Numbered from the stretch's first letter, positions 49,323-58,376 are shown. The stretch: 64,000 bases of DNA from Streptomyces shenzhenensis (GCF_021462265.1 NZ_JAJONF010000036.1:29846-93845); one strand, 5' to 3'. Notes: generated by a model from the sequence alone, not told the origin. Translations and numbers: made by a program.

Positions 49323-50288
49323 TCAGGCGGCCTGAGGGCCCCGGAACGCGCGCCGGTAGGCGTTCGGCGTGGTACCCAGCGCCCTCACGAACTGGTGCCG
49401 CAGCGCGGCCGCCGTCCCGAAGCCGGTGCGGCCCGCGATGGCGTCCATCGTCTCGTCCGTCCCCTCCAGCAACTCCTGTGCCAGCAGCACCCGTTGCCGC
49501 AGGATCCAGCGGTACGGCGTGGTGCCGGTCTCCTGCTGGAAGCGACGGGCGAAGGTGCGCGGGGCCATCAGGGCGCGGGCGGCCAGCTGTTCGACGGTGA
49601 CCTCCTCGTCGAGGTGCTCCGTCATCCAGGCCAGCACCTCGCCGACCGTGTCGCAGGGGGCCTCGGGCAGCGGACGCTCGATGTACTGGGCCTGGCCGCC
49701 GTCCCGGTGCGGGGGCACCACCATCCGCCGGGCGATCTTCCTGGCGACCTCCGGGCCCTGCTCCTTGCGCACGATGTGCAGACAGGCGTCGATGCCGGCC
49801 GAGGTGCCCGCCGAGGTGATCACCGGGTCCTCGTCGACGTACAGCACGTCCGGCTCGACCCGGGTGCGCGGGTAGCGGCGGGCCAGCAGCTCCGCGTGCC
49901 GCCAGTGCACGGCGCACCGGCGCCCGTCCAGCAGCCCGGCCGCGCCGAGCACGAAGACACCGGAGCAGACGCTGAGCACCCTGGCCCCCCGGTCCACCGC
50001 CCGGCGCAGCGCGTCGAGCAGCTCGGGCGGGTAGTCCCGGGTGACATTGGCGTCCGCGGCCGGCACCGCGATCAGATCGGCCTCCTCGAGCCGGTCGAGA
50101 CCGTACGGCGTGGACACGGTGAGACCGGGCACGTGGGTGCCGAGCGCCGGCCCCTCCGCCGAAACCACCGCGAAGTCGTACACCGGCAGCCCCTCGTCGG
50201 AGCGGTCGAGGCCGAAGACCTCGCAGACCACCCCGAGCTCGAAGGGGTGCAAGCCGTCGAGAAGCACTGTCGCCACGTTCCTCAGCAT
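49323..50288 (-). CDS. nrdS: NrdS, GlxA/AraC-type regulator
   Basis: A 321-residue regulator: a DJ-1/PfpI-like domain (residues about 4-165; LDGLHPFELGVVCEVFG, CSGVFVLGAAGLLDGR with the nucleophile-like Cys, TSAGTSAGIDACLHIV) and a C-terminal AraC helix-turn-helix pair (about 215-315; LMAPRTFARRFQQETGTTPYRWI, then IAGRTGFGTAAALRHQF). In S. coelicolor the gene after nrdB is nrdS, an AraC-type regulator cotranscribed with nrdAB; position and domains fit. Its exact target is not clear. Confidence 0.85.
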   Translation of the reverse strand: MLRNVATVLLDGLHPFELGVVCEVFGLDRSDEGLPVYDFAVVSAEGPALGTHVPGLTVSTPYGLDRLEEADLIAVPAADANVTRDYPPELLDALRRAVDRGARVLSVCSGVFVLGAAGLLDGRRCAVHWRHAELLARRYPRTRVEPDVLYVDEDPVITSAGTSAGIDACLHIVRKEQGPEVARKIARRMVVPPHRDGGQAQYIERPLPEAPCDTVGEVLAWMTEHLDEEVTVEQLAARALMAPRTFARRFQQETGTTPYRWILRQRVLLAQELLEGTDETMDAIAGRTGFGTAAALRHQFVRALGTTPNAYRRAFRGPQAA

Positions 50289-50381
50289 GCTGCCAGTGTG
50301 CCTCGCGACTGGCAGCAATTCGAGGGTGTGTGGCAGTGCTGCCACTCACGGTAAGGAGTGCGGAGCGCCACAGTGGTGTCC

Positions 50382-50624
50382 ATGAACGCACACCAGATCG
50401 AAGGTCTCATCGGAATGGTCCTGGTCCTCGGCATCCTGGTCCTCATGGCCCTGCCGTCCGTGCTCGGCATCCTGCGCGACCGCCGCATCGACCGGCAGAT
50501 CAGGCAGGCCCATGAGGACCGCGGGAAGCGGGAGGCTCAGAAGTCCTCGTCCAGGTCGACGGTGCCCTCCACCGCCACCTGGTACGCGGACGGACGCCGC
50601 TCGAAGAAGTTCGTCAGCTCCTGA
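50382..50624 (+). CDS. Small single-span membrane protein, unknown
   Basis: An 80-residue frame starting at ATG 50382: one membrane segment (residues about 7-29, IEGLIGMVLVLGILVLMALPSVLGIL), then a strongly charged helix (RDRRIDRQIRQAHEDRGKRE). It runs against the nrd operon and its last 29 codons overlap the nrdB end in antisense, which may be an artefact of a missing earlier stop. The membrane part has good codon bias and lies in the 248-base nrdB-nrdS gap. Moderately supported. Confidence 0.5.
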   Translation: MNAHQIEGLIGMVLVLGILVLMALPSVLGILRDRRIDRQIRQAHEDRGKREAQKSSSRSTVPSTATWYADGRRSKKFVSS

Positions 50625-51550
50625 ACGCCCTGCAGCTCCATGAAGGAGAACGGGTTCTCCGAGCCGTACACCGGGGCGAAGCCCAGGCGGCCGAGCCGCT
50701 GGTCGGCGACGCACTCCAGGTACTGGCGCATCGAGTCCGTGTTCATGCCCGGCAGGCCGTCACCGCACAGGTCCCGGGCGAACTGCAGCTCCGCCTCGAC
50801 GGCCTCCCGCAGCATGTCGGTGACCTGCTGCCTCAGCTCGTCGTCGAAGAGCTCCGGCTCCTCCTTGCGGACGGTGTCCACGACGTCGAACGCGAAGCTC
50901 ATGTGCATCGTCTCGTCCCGGAACACCCAGTTGGTGCCGGTGGCGAGACCGTGCAGCAGACCCCGGCTGCGGAACCAGTAGACGTACGCGAAGGCGCCGT
51001 AGAAGAACAGGCCCTCGATGCACGCGGCGAAGCAGATCAGGTTGAGCAGGAAGCGCCGCCGGTCGGCCCGGGACTCCAGGCGGTCCAGGTTCTCCACCGA
51101 GTCCATCCACCGGAAGCAGAACTCCGCCTTCTCGCGGATGGACGGGATGTTCTCGACGGCGGCGAACGCGGCCGTACGGTCCTCCGGGTCGGGGAGGTAG
51201 GTGTCCAGGAGGGTCAGGTAGAACTGGACGTGGACGGCCTCCTCGAACAGCTGCCTGGAGAGGTACAGCCGGGCCTCGGGGGAGTTGATGTGCTTGTACA
51301 GCGTCAGCACCAGGTTGTTCGCGACGATCGAGTCACCGGTCGCGAAGAACGCGACCAGCCGGCCGATCAGGTGCTGCTCGGCGGGGCTGAGCCTGGCGAG
51401 GTCGGCGACGTCCGAGTGGAGGTCGACCTCCTCCACGGTCCAGGTGTTCTTGATGGCGTCCCGGTAGCGCTCGTAGAAGTCCGGGTAGCGCATGGGGCGC
51501 AGGGTCAGCTCGAAGCCCGGATCGAGAAGGTTCTGGTTACGGCTGGTCAT
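50537..51550 (-). CDS. nrdB: Ribonucleotide reductase class Ia small subunit
   Basis: A 337-residue di-iron radical subunit. Metal ligands are in FEEAVHVQFY and FRDETMHMSF, with EHLIGRLVAFFATGDSIV in the first helix; a late NFFERRPSAYQV and an acidic C-terminus (DLDEDF) would dock onto NrdA. The ATG overlaps the nrdA stop by one base (TAATG). This oxygen-dependent enzyme backs up the B12-dependent NrdJ in Streptomyces. Confidence 0.93.
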   Translation of the reverse strand: MTSRNQNLLDPGFELTLRPMRYPDFYERYRDAIKNTWTVEEVDLHSDVADLARLSPAEQHLIGRLVAFFATGDSIVANNLVLTLYKHINSPEARLYLSRQLFEEAVHVQFYLTLLDTYLPDPEDRTAAFAAVENIPSIREKAEFCFRWMDSVENLDRLESRADRRRFLLNLICFAACIEGLFFYGAFAYVYWFRSRGLLHGLATGTNWVFRDETMHMSFAFDVVDTVRKEEPELFDDELRQQVTDMLREAVEAELQFARDLCGDGLPGMNTDSMRQYLECVADQRLGRLGFAPVYGSENPFSFMELQGVQELTNFFERRPSAYQVAVEGTVDLDEDF

Positions 51551-53904
51551 TACTGGCAGGCCTCGCAGGACTCGGGGTTTTCCAGGGAGCAGGCGACGGC
51601 CTCGGGGTCCGGGGCGGCCTGCACGGGGACGGTGGCTCGGGCGGCGCGGGCGATCCGGGTCGCCGGGCGCGAGCGCAGGTAGTACGTCGTCTTCAGGCCC
51701 GACTTCCAGGCGTACGCGTACATCGAGGAGAGCTTGCCGATGGTCGGCGTCTCCAGGAACAGGTTCAGGGACTGGGCCTGGTCCAGGTACGGCGTGCGGG
51801 CCGCGGCCATGTCGATCAGGCCGCGCTGCGGGATCTCCCACGCCGTGCGGTAGAGGCGCCGTACGTTCTCGGGGATCCAGGTGAAGTCCTGCACCGAGCC
51901 GCCCGCGTCGCGCAGCGCCTCGCGGGTGCGGGCGTCCCAGACGCCGAGGTCCTTGAGGTCCTGCACCAGGTAGGAGTTGACCTGGAGGAACTCACCGGAC
52001 AGCGTCTCGCGCTTGAAGAGGTTCGAGACCTGCGGCTCGATGCACTCGTAGACGCCCGCGATCGAGGCGATGGTGGCGGTGGGCGCGATGGCGAGAAGGA
52101 GGCTGTTGCGCAGGCCCGTGGCCGCGATCCGGGCGCGCAGCGCCGCCCAGCGCTCCGGCCAGGTGAACTCGACGCCGTAGTGGTCGGGGTGCAGTACGCC
52201 CTGCGCGGTACGGGTCTTCTCCCAGGCCGGCAGCCGGCCGCCGCGCTCGGCCAGGTCGGCGGAGGCCTCGTACGCGGCGAGCATGATCCGCTCGGCGATC
52301 CGGGTCGAAAGGGCCCTGGCCTCGGGGGAGTCGAAGGGCAGGCGCAGCTTGAAGAAGACGTCCTGGAGGCCCATCGCGCCCAGGCCGACCGGCCGCCACC
52401 TGGCGTTGGACCGGCCCGCCTGCTCGGTCGGGTAGAAGTTGATGTCGACGACCCGGTCGAGGAAGGTGACGGCGGTGCGGACGGTGTCGTCGAGCCGTTC
52501 CCAGTCGATGTCCCCGTTGCTCACGAACGCGCCGAGGTTCACGGACCCCAGGTTGCAGACCGCCGTCTCGCCGTCGTCCGTGACCTCCAGGATCTCCGTG
52601 CAGAGGTTGGAGGAGTGGATGACGTGCCCGGGCAGGGCGGTCTGGTTCGCGGTGCGGTTGGCCGCGTCCTTGAAGGTCATCCAGCCGTTGCCGGTCTGCG
52701 CGAGGGTACGCATCATCCGGCCGTACAGCTCACGGGCCGGGATGGTCTTGCGGGCCAGGCCCTTCTCCTCCGCCGCCCGGTAGGCCGCGTCGAACTCCGC
52801 GCCCCACAGGTCCACCAGCTCCGGCACGTCGGCGGGGGAGAACAGCGACCACCGCTGGTCGGCGTCGACCCGGCGCATGAACTCGTCCGGGACCCAGTGC
52901 GCGAGGTTGAGGTTGTGGGTACGGCGGGCGTCCTCACCGGTGTTGTCGCGCAGCTCCAGGAACTCCTCGATGTCGGAGTGCCAGGTCTCCAGGTAGACCG
53001 CGGCCGCGCCCTTGCGCCGGCCGCCCTGGTTCACGGCGGCGACCGAGGCGTCCAGGGTCTTCAGGAACGGCACGATGCCGTTGGAGTGCCCGTTGGTGCC
53101 ACGGATCAGGGAACCGCGGGAGCGGATGCGGCTGTACGAGAGGCCGATGCCGCCGGCGTGCTTCGAGAGCCGGGCCACCTGGTGGTAGCGGTCGTAGATC
53201 GAGTCCAGCTCGTCCTTCGGGGAGTCCAGGAGGTAGCAGGACGACATCTGGGGGTGCCGGGTGCCGGAGTTGAAGAGGGTGGGGGAGGACGGGAGGTAGT
53301 CGAGGCGGCTCATGAGCCCGTAGAGCGCGGCGACTTCGTCGGCCGCCCCGGCGCTGTCGTCCTCGGCGAGGCCGGCGGCGACGCGGAGCAGGAAGTGCTG
53401 GGGGGTTTCGATGACCTTGCGGGTGATCGGGTGCCGCAGCAGGTAACGGCTGTGCAGGGTGCGCAGGCCGAAGTAGCCGAAGCGGTCGTCGGCGGCGGGG
53501 TCGACGAGCGTGTCCAGACGCCGGGCGTGCAGCCGTACGAAGTCGGCGGTCCGGTCGGCGATGAGCCCCTCCCGATGCCCCACCGCCACGGACTCGGTGA
53601 ACGACGTCACGCCCTGCGAGGCGGCCTCGGCGCGGATGGAGACGGTGAGCAGGCGCGCGGCCAGCCGCGAGTAGGCGGGGTCCTCCGAGATCAGACCGGC
53701 GGCGGCCTCGGTGGCCAGCTCGCGCAACTCCGCGTCGTCGGCCCGGGCGGACCGGCCACGCAACGCGGCGGCGGCGACCCGGCCGGGGTCGGCGTCGGGG
53801 AGGTCGGCGGTCAGCTCGGCCAGGGTCCGCAGCAGCGCGGTACCGGGACCGTCCTCTTCCGCGGAGGTGGTCGCTGAAGCCGGGTCGGCTGGCGCGATGG
53901 TCAC
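51550..53904 (-). CDS. nrdA: Ribonucleotide reductase class Ia large subunit
   Basis: A 784-residue catalytic subunit. The active-site Cys is in SSCYLLDSPKDEL near residue 227, and NLCTEILE with the substrate Cys/Glu is near 430. AVCNLGSVNLGAF carries the other Cys of the redox pair, LLLAIAPTATIA is near 605, and the C-terminal ESCEACQ contains the shuttle CxxC. An N-terminal stretch with LRTLAELTADL may be an ATP-cone remnant. The start is GTG at 53904. Control is by the B12 riboswitch upstream: B12 available, NrdAB off. Confidence 0.93.
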   Translation of the reverse strand: MTIAPADPASATTSAEEDGPGTALLRTLAELTADLPDADPGRVAAAALRGRSARADDAELRELATEAAAGLISEDPAYSRLAARLLTVSIRAEAASQGVTSFTESVAVGHREGLIADRTADFVRLHARRLDTLVDPAADDRFGYFGLRTLHSRYLLRHPITRKVIETPQHFLLRVAAGLAEDDSAGAADEVAALYGLMSRLDYLPSSPTLFNSGTRHPQMSSCYLLDSPKDELDSIYDRYHQVARLSKHAGGIGLSYSRIRSRGSLIRGTNGHSNGIVPFLKTLDASVAAVNQGGRRKGAAAVYLETWHSDIEEFLELRDNTGEDARRTHNLNLAHWVPDEFMRRVDADQRWSLFSPADVPELVDLWGAEFDAAYRAAEEKGLARKTIPARELYGRMMRTLAQTGNGWMTFKDAANRTANQTALPGHVIHSSNLCTEILEVTDDGETAVCNLGSVNLGAFVSNGDIDWERLDDTVRTAVTFLDRVVDINFYPTEQAGRSNARWRPVGLGAMGLQDVFFKLRLPFDSPEARALSTRIAERIMLAAYEASADLAERGGRLPAWEKTRTAQGVLHPDHYGVEFTWPERWAALRARIAATGLRNSLLLAIAPTATIASIAGVYECIEPQVSNLFKRETLSGEFLQVNSYLVQDLKDLGVWDARTREALRDAGGSVQDFTWIPENVRRLYRTAWEIPQRGLIDMAAARTPYLDQAQSLNLFLETPTIGKLSSMYAYAWKSGLKTTYYLRSRPATRIARAARATVPVQAAPDPEAVACSLENPESCEACQ

Positions 53905-54040
53905 GTGGGGCTCTCCCTCGCTCGGCACGGGGCCTGGCGGAGGGCAGGGGGCAGCACGAACGCGCGCGGGCACGCATCGGGACCCTGGCCCACTCCACGA
54001 GGCCCGGACGTCACAACGCCCTGACCGGGTGGCCGGGCGC

Positions 54041-54142
54041 GCTGTCGGCAGGTCCTCGGACTGACTCCTGTGCACAGACGTGCACAAGTACACCGTTGCG
54101 GGACAGTTCCGGATTCGCACCGGATTCCCCTGCGGCGACAGC
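54041..54142 (-). ncRNA. Adenosylcobalamin riboswitch of nrdABS
   Basis: Read on the minus strand, the core holds GGGGAATCCGGTGCGAATCC, ACTGTCCCGCAACGGTG (B12-box-like) and CAGTCCGAGGACCTGCCG, the standard cobalamin aptamer elements in order. The outer helix pairs the two ends (GCTGTCG...CGACAGC). It lies about 137 bases before nrdA, the room needed for an expression platform. nrdABS in S. coelicolor is under such a riboswitch. The rest of the gap 53905-54206 shows no other gene. Confidence 0.93.
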
Positions 54143-54206
54143 GAGCATGAGCATACATCTGGTGCCGGGCTGTCGTGTCACCCCCACATGTTGTGTCGCG
54201 GTGGTG

Positions 54207-54713
54207 TCAGAGCGTCAACTGGTAGGTGAGAAGAGTGAGGTCGTCCAGGTGCGGTACGGGATTCCAGTCCCGCTCCGGCGTGCGGACGAAGCCGAGGCGT
54301 TCGTAGATCCGGTGCGCGGTGTGCATGCCGCGCTGGCTCGACAGGACGACGGCCGTGCAGCCCACGGTGGCCCGTGCGCGGTCGACGCAGGCGCGCGCGA
54401 GGGCCACACCGGCGCCCCGGCCGCGGGCCTCGTGCGCGACCGCGAGCGCCCTGATCTCGGCCTCGCCGGGGCGTGCGATGTCGGCGACCGGACCGGGGCC
54501 GGAGACGAACGTGACTCCCCCGAGGAGCCGTTCGCCCTCCACGGCGACGAGCACCTCGGCGGCGGCCGCCCGGCGCGCGACGTCCTTCAGCACGGGCAGG
54601 TACTCGTCGCCCTCGCCGTAGTCGAGGAGGCCGTCCTGGAGGTAGGCCTGGGCGGTTATCTCGCCCAGGGCGGCATACTCGGCGGGGTCCGCGGACCGGA
54701 TCGTGATGTCCAT
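54207..54713 (-). CDS. GNAT acetyltransferase
   Basis: A 168-residue N-acetyltransferase: IRALAVAHEARGRGAGVALARACVDRAR is the acetyl-CoA binding motif (R/Q-x2-G-x-G/A as RGRGAG, near residues 102-107), followed by VLSSQRGMHTAHRIYERLGFVRTPERD. Substrate unknown. ATG at 54713 lies six bases after a promoter resembling the DNA-damage type. Confidence 0.85.
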   Translation of the reverse strand: MDITIRSADPAEYAALGEITAQAYLQDGLLDYGEGDEYLPVLKDVARRAAAAEVLVAVEGERLLGGVTFVSGPGPVADIARPGEAEIRALAVAHEARGRGAGVALARACVDRARATVGCTAVVLSSQRGMHTAHRIYERLGFVRTPERDWNPVPHLDDLTLLTYQLTL

Positions 54714-54719
54714 GGTGCG

Positions 54720-54742
54720 AGTCTGCCGGAGGCCACTGACAC
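54720..54742 (-). promoter_or_regulatory. Possible DNA-damage (PafBC-type) promoter, weaker match
   Basis: Minus strand: GTGTCAGTGGC (ten of eleven consensus bases), six bases, CAGACT (three of six, first T replaced). It lies six bases before the ATG, the same leaderless layout as at 457. Confidence 0.4.
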
Positions 54743-54839
54743 CACGACGCGAACCGTCCGTCACCCGCCGGCGAGGAGGCCGCCCGGGGCATCGCCCGGC
54801 GGCCGCGGCAGGGCGTACCTGAGGGCCCCATCCGCTCGT

Positions 54840-54960
54840 CGGCGGGCGCGCCGAGCGCCGGGAGCCGTGGCAGGGCGCACCTGAGGGCGGGGAGCCGTGG
54901 CAGGGCGCACCCGCGGGCCCCACCCCCTCGTCCGGCGGGCGCGCCGAGCGCCCTGAGACG
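54840..54960. repeat. Short imperfect repeats in a 424-base gap
   Basis: Two copies of GGGAGCCGTGGCAGGGCGCA (near 54858 and 54896) with nearby GGCGCGCCGAGCGC elements. The gap 54714-55137 otherwise holds only the promoter at its left end and the hairpin at 55090; the open frames in it have no ribosome site or homology I recognise. Confidence 0.5.
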
Positions 54961-55089
54961 CCGCTGCCGTCCCTGCACCGCACGAGCCCTGAGCCGCTGC
55001 GGCCGGAGCTGTGGCGCCGTACCTGGGCACCGCCCGTCCCCGGCGCCCGGGCGAGCGCGTCCCGAACCGGACCGCTTCCGGGACGCGAT

Positions 55090-55129
55090 GGCCGGGCGCA
55101 CCCGCGAACAGCCGCGGGTGCGCCCGGCC
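55090..55129 (-). terminator. Strong terminator of the symporter operon
   Basis: A perfect 17-bp stem (55090-55106 with 55113-55129) and six-base loop, nine bases after the symporter stop on the minus strand. Confidence 0.85.
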
Positions 55130-55137
55130 GGGTCTCG

Positions 55138-56766
55138 TCAGTGCGCGGATCCCGCGACGGCCGGCGGGAGTTCGACCTCCACGCCCGGCTCGCCCGCGTC
55201 CGCCGTGTAGTCCGCAGGGCTGGTCTCGTCGATGCCCTCGGGGGCCTTGAAAGCCTTCAGGGCGAAGGTCAGGACCACGGTGACGGCGATGTTGAGGACG
55301 AACGCGGTGAGGCCGATGTAGCCGATCTCGCCGATGCCGGGGATCTCCTTGGAGGAGCCGCCGAAGTGCTTCTGGGTGGGGGAGGCGACGCCGTACGCGG
55401 CGACCGTGCCGTAGACCATGCCCACCGCCCAGCCCGCCAGCAGGGCCCAGCGGTGGAACCAGCGGGTGAACAGGCCGCCGACCAGGGCCGGGAAGGTCTG
55501 CAGGATCCAGATGCCGCCGAGCAGCTGGAAGTTGATGGCGACCGTCTTGTCCATGGTGAGGACGAACACCAGCGCGCCGACCTTCACCAGCAGGGACACC
55601 AGCTTGGAAACCTGGGCCTCCTGCTTCGGTGTGGCGTCCGGCTTGATGAAGTCCCGGTAGATGTTGCGGGTGAAGAGGTTCGCGGCCGCGATGGACATGA
55701 TGGCCGCCGGGACCAGGGCGCCGATGCCGATCGCGGCGAAGGCGACCCCGGCGAACCAGTCCGGGAACATGTTCTCGAACAGCTGGGGGATGGCCAGCTG
55801 GCCGTTGGTGACCTTGACGCCGGCCGCGATCGCCATGAAGCCCAGCAGGGCGAGCAGGCCCAGCATCAGGGAGTACAGCGGCAGGATCGTGGTGTTGCGG
55901 CGGATCACCTCACGGCTCTTGGAGGAGAGCGTCGCGGTGATCGAGTGCGGGTACATGAACAGGGCCAGCGCGGAGCCCAGCGCCAGGGTGGCGTACGTCC
56001 ACTGGCCGGCCTGCGCCGGGACCAGGGCGCCGCGCGGCTTGCCGGTCGCCGGGTTGGTCTGGGCGAACGCGGCGCCCGCCTTGGCGAAGATGTCGTCGAA
56101 GCCGCCCAGCTTGATCGGGATGTAGATGATCGCCACCGCGATGACGATGTAGATCAGCGCGTCCTTCACGAAGGCGATCAGGGCGGGGGCCCGCAGACCG
56201 GAGGAGTAGGTGTAGGCCGCCAGCACGCCGAAGGCGATGAGGAGCGGGAGGTCCTTCACGAACCAGTTGGTGCCGTCGCCGCCGCCGACGCCCATCACGT
56301 CGAGCACCGCCTGGATGCCCACGAGCTGCAGCGCGATGTACGGCATCGTCGCCAGGATGCCGGTCAGCGCGACGGCCAGCGAGAGGCCCTTGGAGCCGAA
56401 GCGGCCGCGCACGAAGTCCGAGGTCGTCACATAGCCGTGCTTGTGCGAGACCGACCACAGGCGCGGCAGGAACGTGAAGATCAGCGGGTAGACCAGGATC
56501 GTGTACGGCACCGCGAAGAAGCCGGCCGCGCCCGCCGCGTAGATCGCCGCCGGCACGGCGACGAAGGTGTACGCCGTGTACAGGTCGCCGCCGAGCAGGA
56601 ACCAGGTGATCCAGGTCCCGAACGACCGGCCGCCGAGGCCCCACTCGTCGAGGGAGTGCTCGTTCTCGGCCTTGCGCCAGCGCGCGGCCCAGAAGCCGAT
56701 GACCGTGACGGCCAGGAAGAGGAAGACGAAGACGCCGAGCGCGACGCCGTTCACACCGTCCTTCAC
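55138..56766 (-). CDS. Sodium:solute symporter (SSS family, MctP-like)
   Basis: A 542-residue permease with about 13 membrane segments. SSS signatures: GGRSFGTWITWFLLGGDLYTAYTF near residue 45, LQLVGIQAVLDVMG, and GIGALVPAAIMSIAAANLFTRNIYRDFIKP near 370-400. The pairing with a DUF3311 small membrane protein is typical of monocarboxylate (MctP-like) and related transporters, so acetate, lactate or another organic acid is likely, but the substrate is not determined. The GTG start overlaps the upstream gene stop (GTGA). Confidence 0.85.
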   Translation of the reverse strand: MKDGVNGVALGVFVFLFLAVTVIGFWAARWRKAENEHSLDEWGLGGRSFGTWITWFLLGGDLYTAYTFVAVPAAIYAAGAAGFFAVPYTILVYPLIFTFLPRLWSVSHKHGYVTTSDFVRGRFGSKGLSLAVALTGILATMPYIALQLVGIQAVLDVMGVGGGDGTNWFVKDLPLLIAFGVLAAYTYSSGLRAPALIAFVKDALIYIVIAVAIIYIPIKLGGFDDIFAKAGAAFAQTNPATGKPRGALVPAQAGQWTYATLALGSALALFMYPHSITATLSSKSREVIRRNTTILPLYSLMLGLLALLGFMAIAAGVKVTNGQLAIPQLFENMFPDWFAGVAFAAIGIGALVPAAIMSIAAANLFTRNIYRDFIKPDATPKQEAQVSKLVSLLVKVGALVFVLTMDKTVAINFQLLGGIWILQTFPALVGGLFTRWFHRWALLAGWAVGMVYGTVAAYGVASPTQKHFGGSSKEIPGIGEIGYIGLTAFVLNIAVTVVLTFALKAFKAPEGIDETSPADYTADAGEPGVEVELPPAVAGSAH

Positions 56767-57038
56767 TTTGCCGCACCCCCGCTCGCGCTCGCGGCGGCCT
56801 TGCGGGCGCGCTGGTCGCGCTGCCACAGCTGGTAGGCGGTCATCGTGAGCGCGGTGGAGAGCAGCACCCACAGCATCTGGTACCAGTAGAAGAACGGGAT
56901 CCCGATGAACACCGGGTCCGTCTTGGAGTACGAGCCCACCCACAGCATCGCCACGAAGGGCGCTAGCAGGCACAGGGCGATGGCGACGCGCACAGGCGTC
57001 ACCACCGCCGCCTTGGTCACATCGGACGCATCTGACAT
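56763..57038 (-). CDS. DUF3311 small membrane protein
   Basis: A 91-residue protein with two membrane segments (residues about 18-38 and 48-66) and the DUF3311 signature GIPFFYWYQMLWVLLSTALT, then a basic tail. It is always seen next to SSS symporters and probably assists them. ATG at 57038. The 283-base gap upstream (57039-57321) must hold its promoter; I cannot point to it. Confidence 0.85.
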   Translation of the reverse strand: MSDASDVTKAAVVTPVRVAIALCLLAPFVAMLWVGSYSKTDPVFIGIPFFYWYQMLWVLLSTALTMTAYQLWQRDQRARKAAASASGGAAK

Positions 57039-57321
57039 CTCGCGGCTCCGTCCCCTCACTGACCGCACGGCGATCACCGTTGTTCACCTGCGTAATGCGC
57101 AGGCAATCATGGCGAACGCGCGAGGTCAGCGGAAGACCTCATCCGCATATCAGCATGTCGATTTGGTGGAGAAGAGTGACGAGTCGTCAGGAGGGGCGGG
57201 TGTGACGCGGGTGAGAACGCCTCGGTCCTGTGGCCGCTGAGCCGGGCCACGCTGTGCTTTCCCGGGGTGCCCCCTCGGACCCCAGCCGACCCGACCCCGG
57301 CCAGGTCTCATTCCGCAGGCC

Positions 57322-58086
57322 TTATTCCGCGGGCCGCTTCAGCCTGGCCACGAACTTGTAGCGGTCGCCGCGGTACACCGAGCGCACCCATTCCACCGGC
57401 TGGCCCTCGTGGTCCAGGGAGTGCCGGGAGAGCATCAGCATCGGCAGGCCCACGTCGGTGCCGAGCAGGCCGGCCTCGCGCGGAGTCGCCAGCGAGGTCT
57501 CGATGGTCTCCTCGGCCTCGGCGAGATGGACGTCGTACACCTCGGCGAGGGCGGTGTACAGGGACGTGTACTTGACGAGGGAGCGGCGCAGGGCCGGGAA
57601 GCGCTTCGCGCTCAGGTGGGTGGTCTCGATCGCCATCGGCTCGCCGTTGGCCATGCGCAGCCGCTCGATGCGCAGCACCCGGCCGCCGGCGCTTATGTCG
57701 AGCAGGCCGGCGAGCCGGTCGTCGGCGGTGATGTAGCCGATGTCCAGCAGCTGCGAGGTCGGCTCCAGGCCCTGGGCCCGCATGTCCTCGGTGTACGAGG
57801 TGAGCTGGAGCGCCTGGGAGACCTTGGGCTTGGCGACGAAGGTGCCCTTGCCCTGGATGCGCTCAAGGCGGCCCTCGACCACCAGTTCCTGGAGGGCCTG
57901 GCGGACGGTGGTGCGGGAGGTGTCGAACTCGGCGGCCAGGGTGCGCTCGGGCGGGACCGGGGTGCCGGGGGCCTGTGTCTCGGTCATTTCGAGCAGGTGC
58001 TTCTTCAGGCGGTAGTACTTGGGCACGCGCGCGGTACGGACGGCTGTCCCGCTCTCGTTCTCCGCCCTGCTGACGTCGGTGCTCAT
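57322..58086 (-). CDS. dasR: DasR, GntR/HutC-family regulator of amino-sugar use
   Basis: A 254-residue repressor, the same length as S. coelicolor DasR. The GntR winged helix is at residues about 25-90 (PPERTLAAEFDTSRTTVRQALQELVVEGRLERIQGKGTFVA). The HutC-type effector domain follows (about 105-250; LRIERLRMANGEPMAIETTHL, SLDHEGQPVEWVRSVYRGDRYKF), which binds glucosamine-6-phosphate. It controls chitin and N-acetylglucosamine use and links them to development and antibiotics. It is divergent from dasA, with DasR sites between. Confidence 0.95.
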   Translation of the reverse strand: MSTDVSRAENESGTAVRTARVPKYYRLKKHLLEMTETQAPGTPVPPERTLAAEFDTSRTTVRQALQELVVEGRLERIQGKGTFVAKPKVSQALQLTSYTEDMRAQGLEPTSQLLDIGYITADDRLAGLLDISAGGRVLRIERLRMANGEPMAIETTHLSAKRFPALRRSLVKYTSLYTALAEVYDVHLAEAEETIETSLATPREAGLLGTDVGLPMLMLSRHSLDHEGQPVEWVRSVYRGDRYKFVARLKRPAE

Positions 58087-58191
58087 GCTCCGCCTTCCCG
58101 GCTCCGGTGCTGCTCGCCTCGCTGGCACGGCAGCGTACCGGGATGCGCCCTGCACGCTGCGTGATCCCCTCTGTATACCGTCGCGGACTGT

Positions 58192-58207
58192 TCTGGTCTA
58201 GTCCATC
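58192..58207. promoter_or_regulatory. DasR site (dre) 1
   Basis: CTGGTCTAGTCCA, close to the consensus ACTGGTCTAGACCACT; nearest to dasR, so probably autoregulatory. Confidence 0.7.
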
Positions 58208-58211
58208 ACTC

Positions 58212-58227
58212 AAGTGGTCTACCGGAA
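58212..58227. promoter_or_regulatory. DasR site (dre) 2, weaker
   Basis: AAGTGGTCTACCGGAA: a good left half-site with a degenerate right half, seven bases from site 1. Confidence 0.5.
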
Positions 58228-58360
58228 TTGTCTCGTCCGCGCCCCGGGTTTTCGAGGGGTTCTTACTTAAAGGTTCCTGCATATGTAGGTCGCATAACGG
58301 CTGGTCGGAGCCTATTCGACCGCCCTTGACAGGCCTGCTGGTCTGGGCCAAGCTTCCCGC

Positions 58361-58376
58361 ACTGGTCTACACCATT
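58361..58376. promoter_or_regulatory. DasR site (dre) 3 at the dasA promoter
   Basis: ACTGGTCTACACCATT, an almost complete consensus, 70 bases before the dasA start; TTGACA at 58326 may be the -35 of the promoter it controls. Confidence 0.85.

Noticed and set aside
58222..58248. GGAAT-N19-GTT in the dasR-dasA gap as a SigR promoter
   Set aside because: Spacing is one base longer than the two exact sites, it overlaps a DasR half-site, and there is no reason for thiol-stress control of das genes; likely chance.
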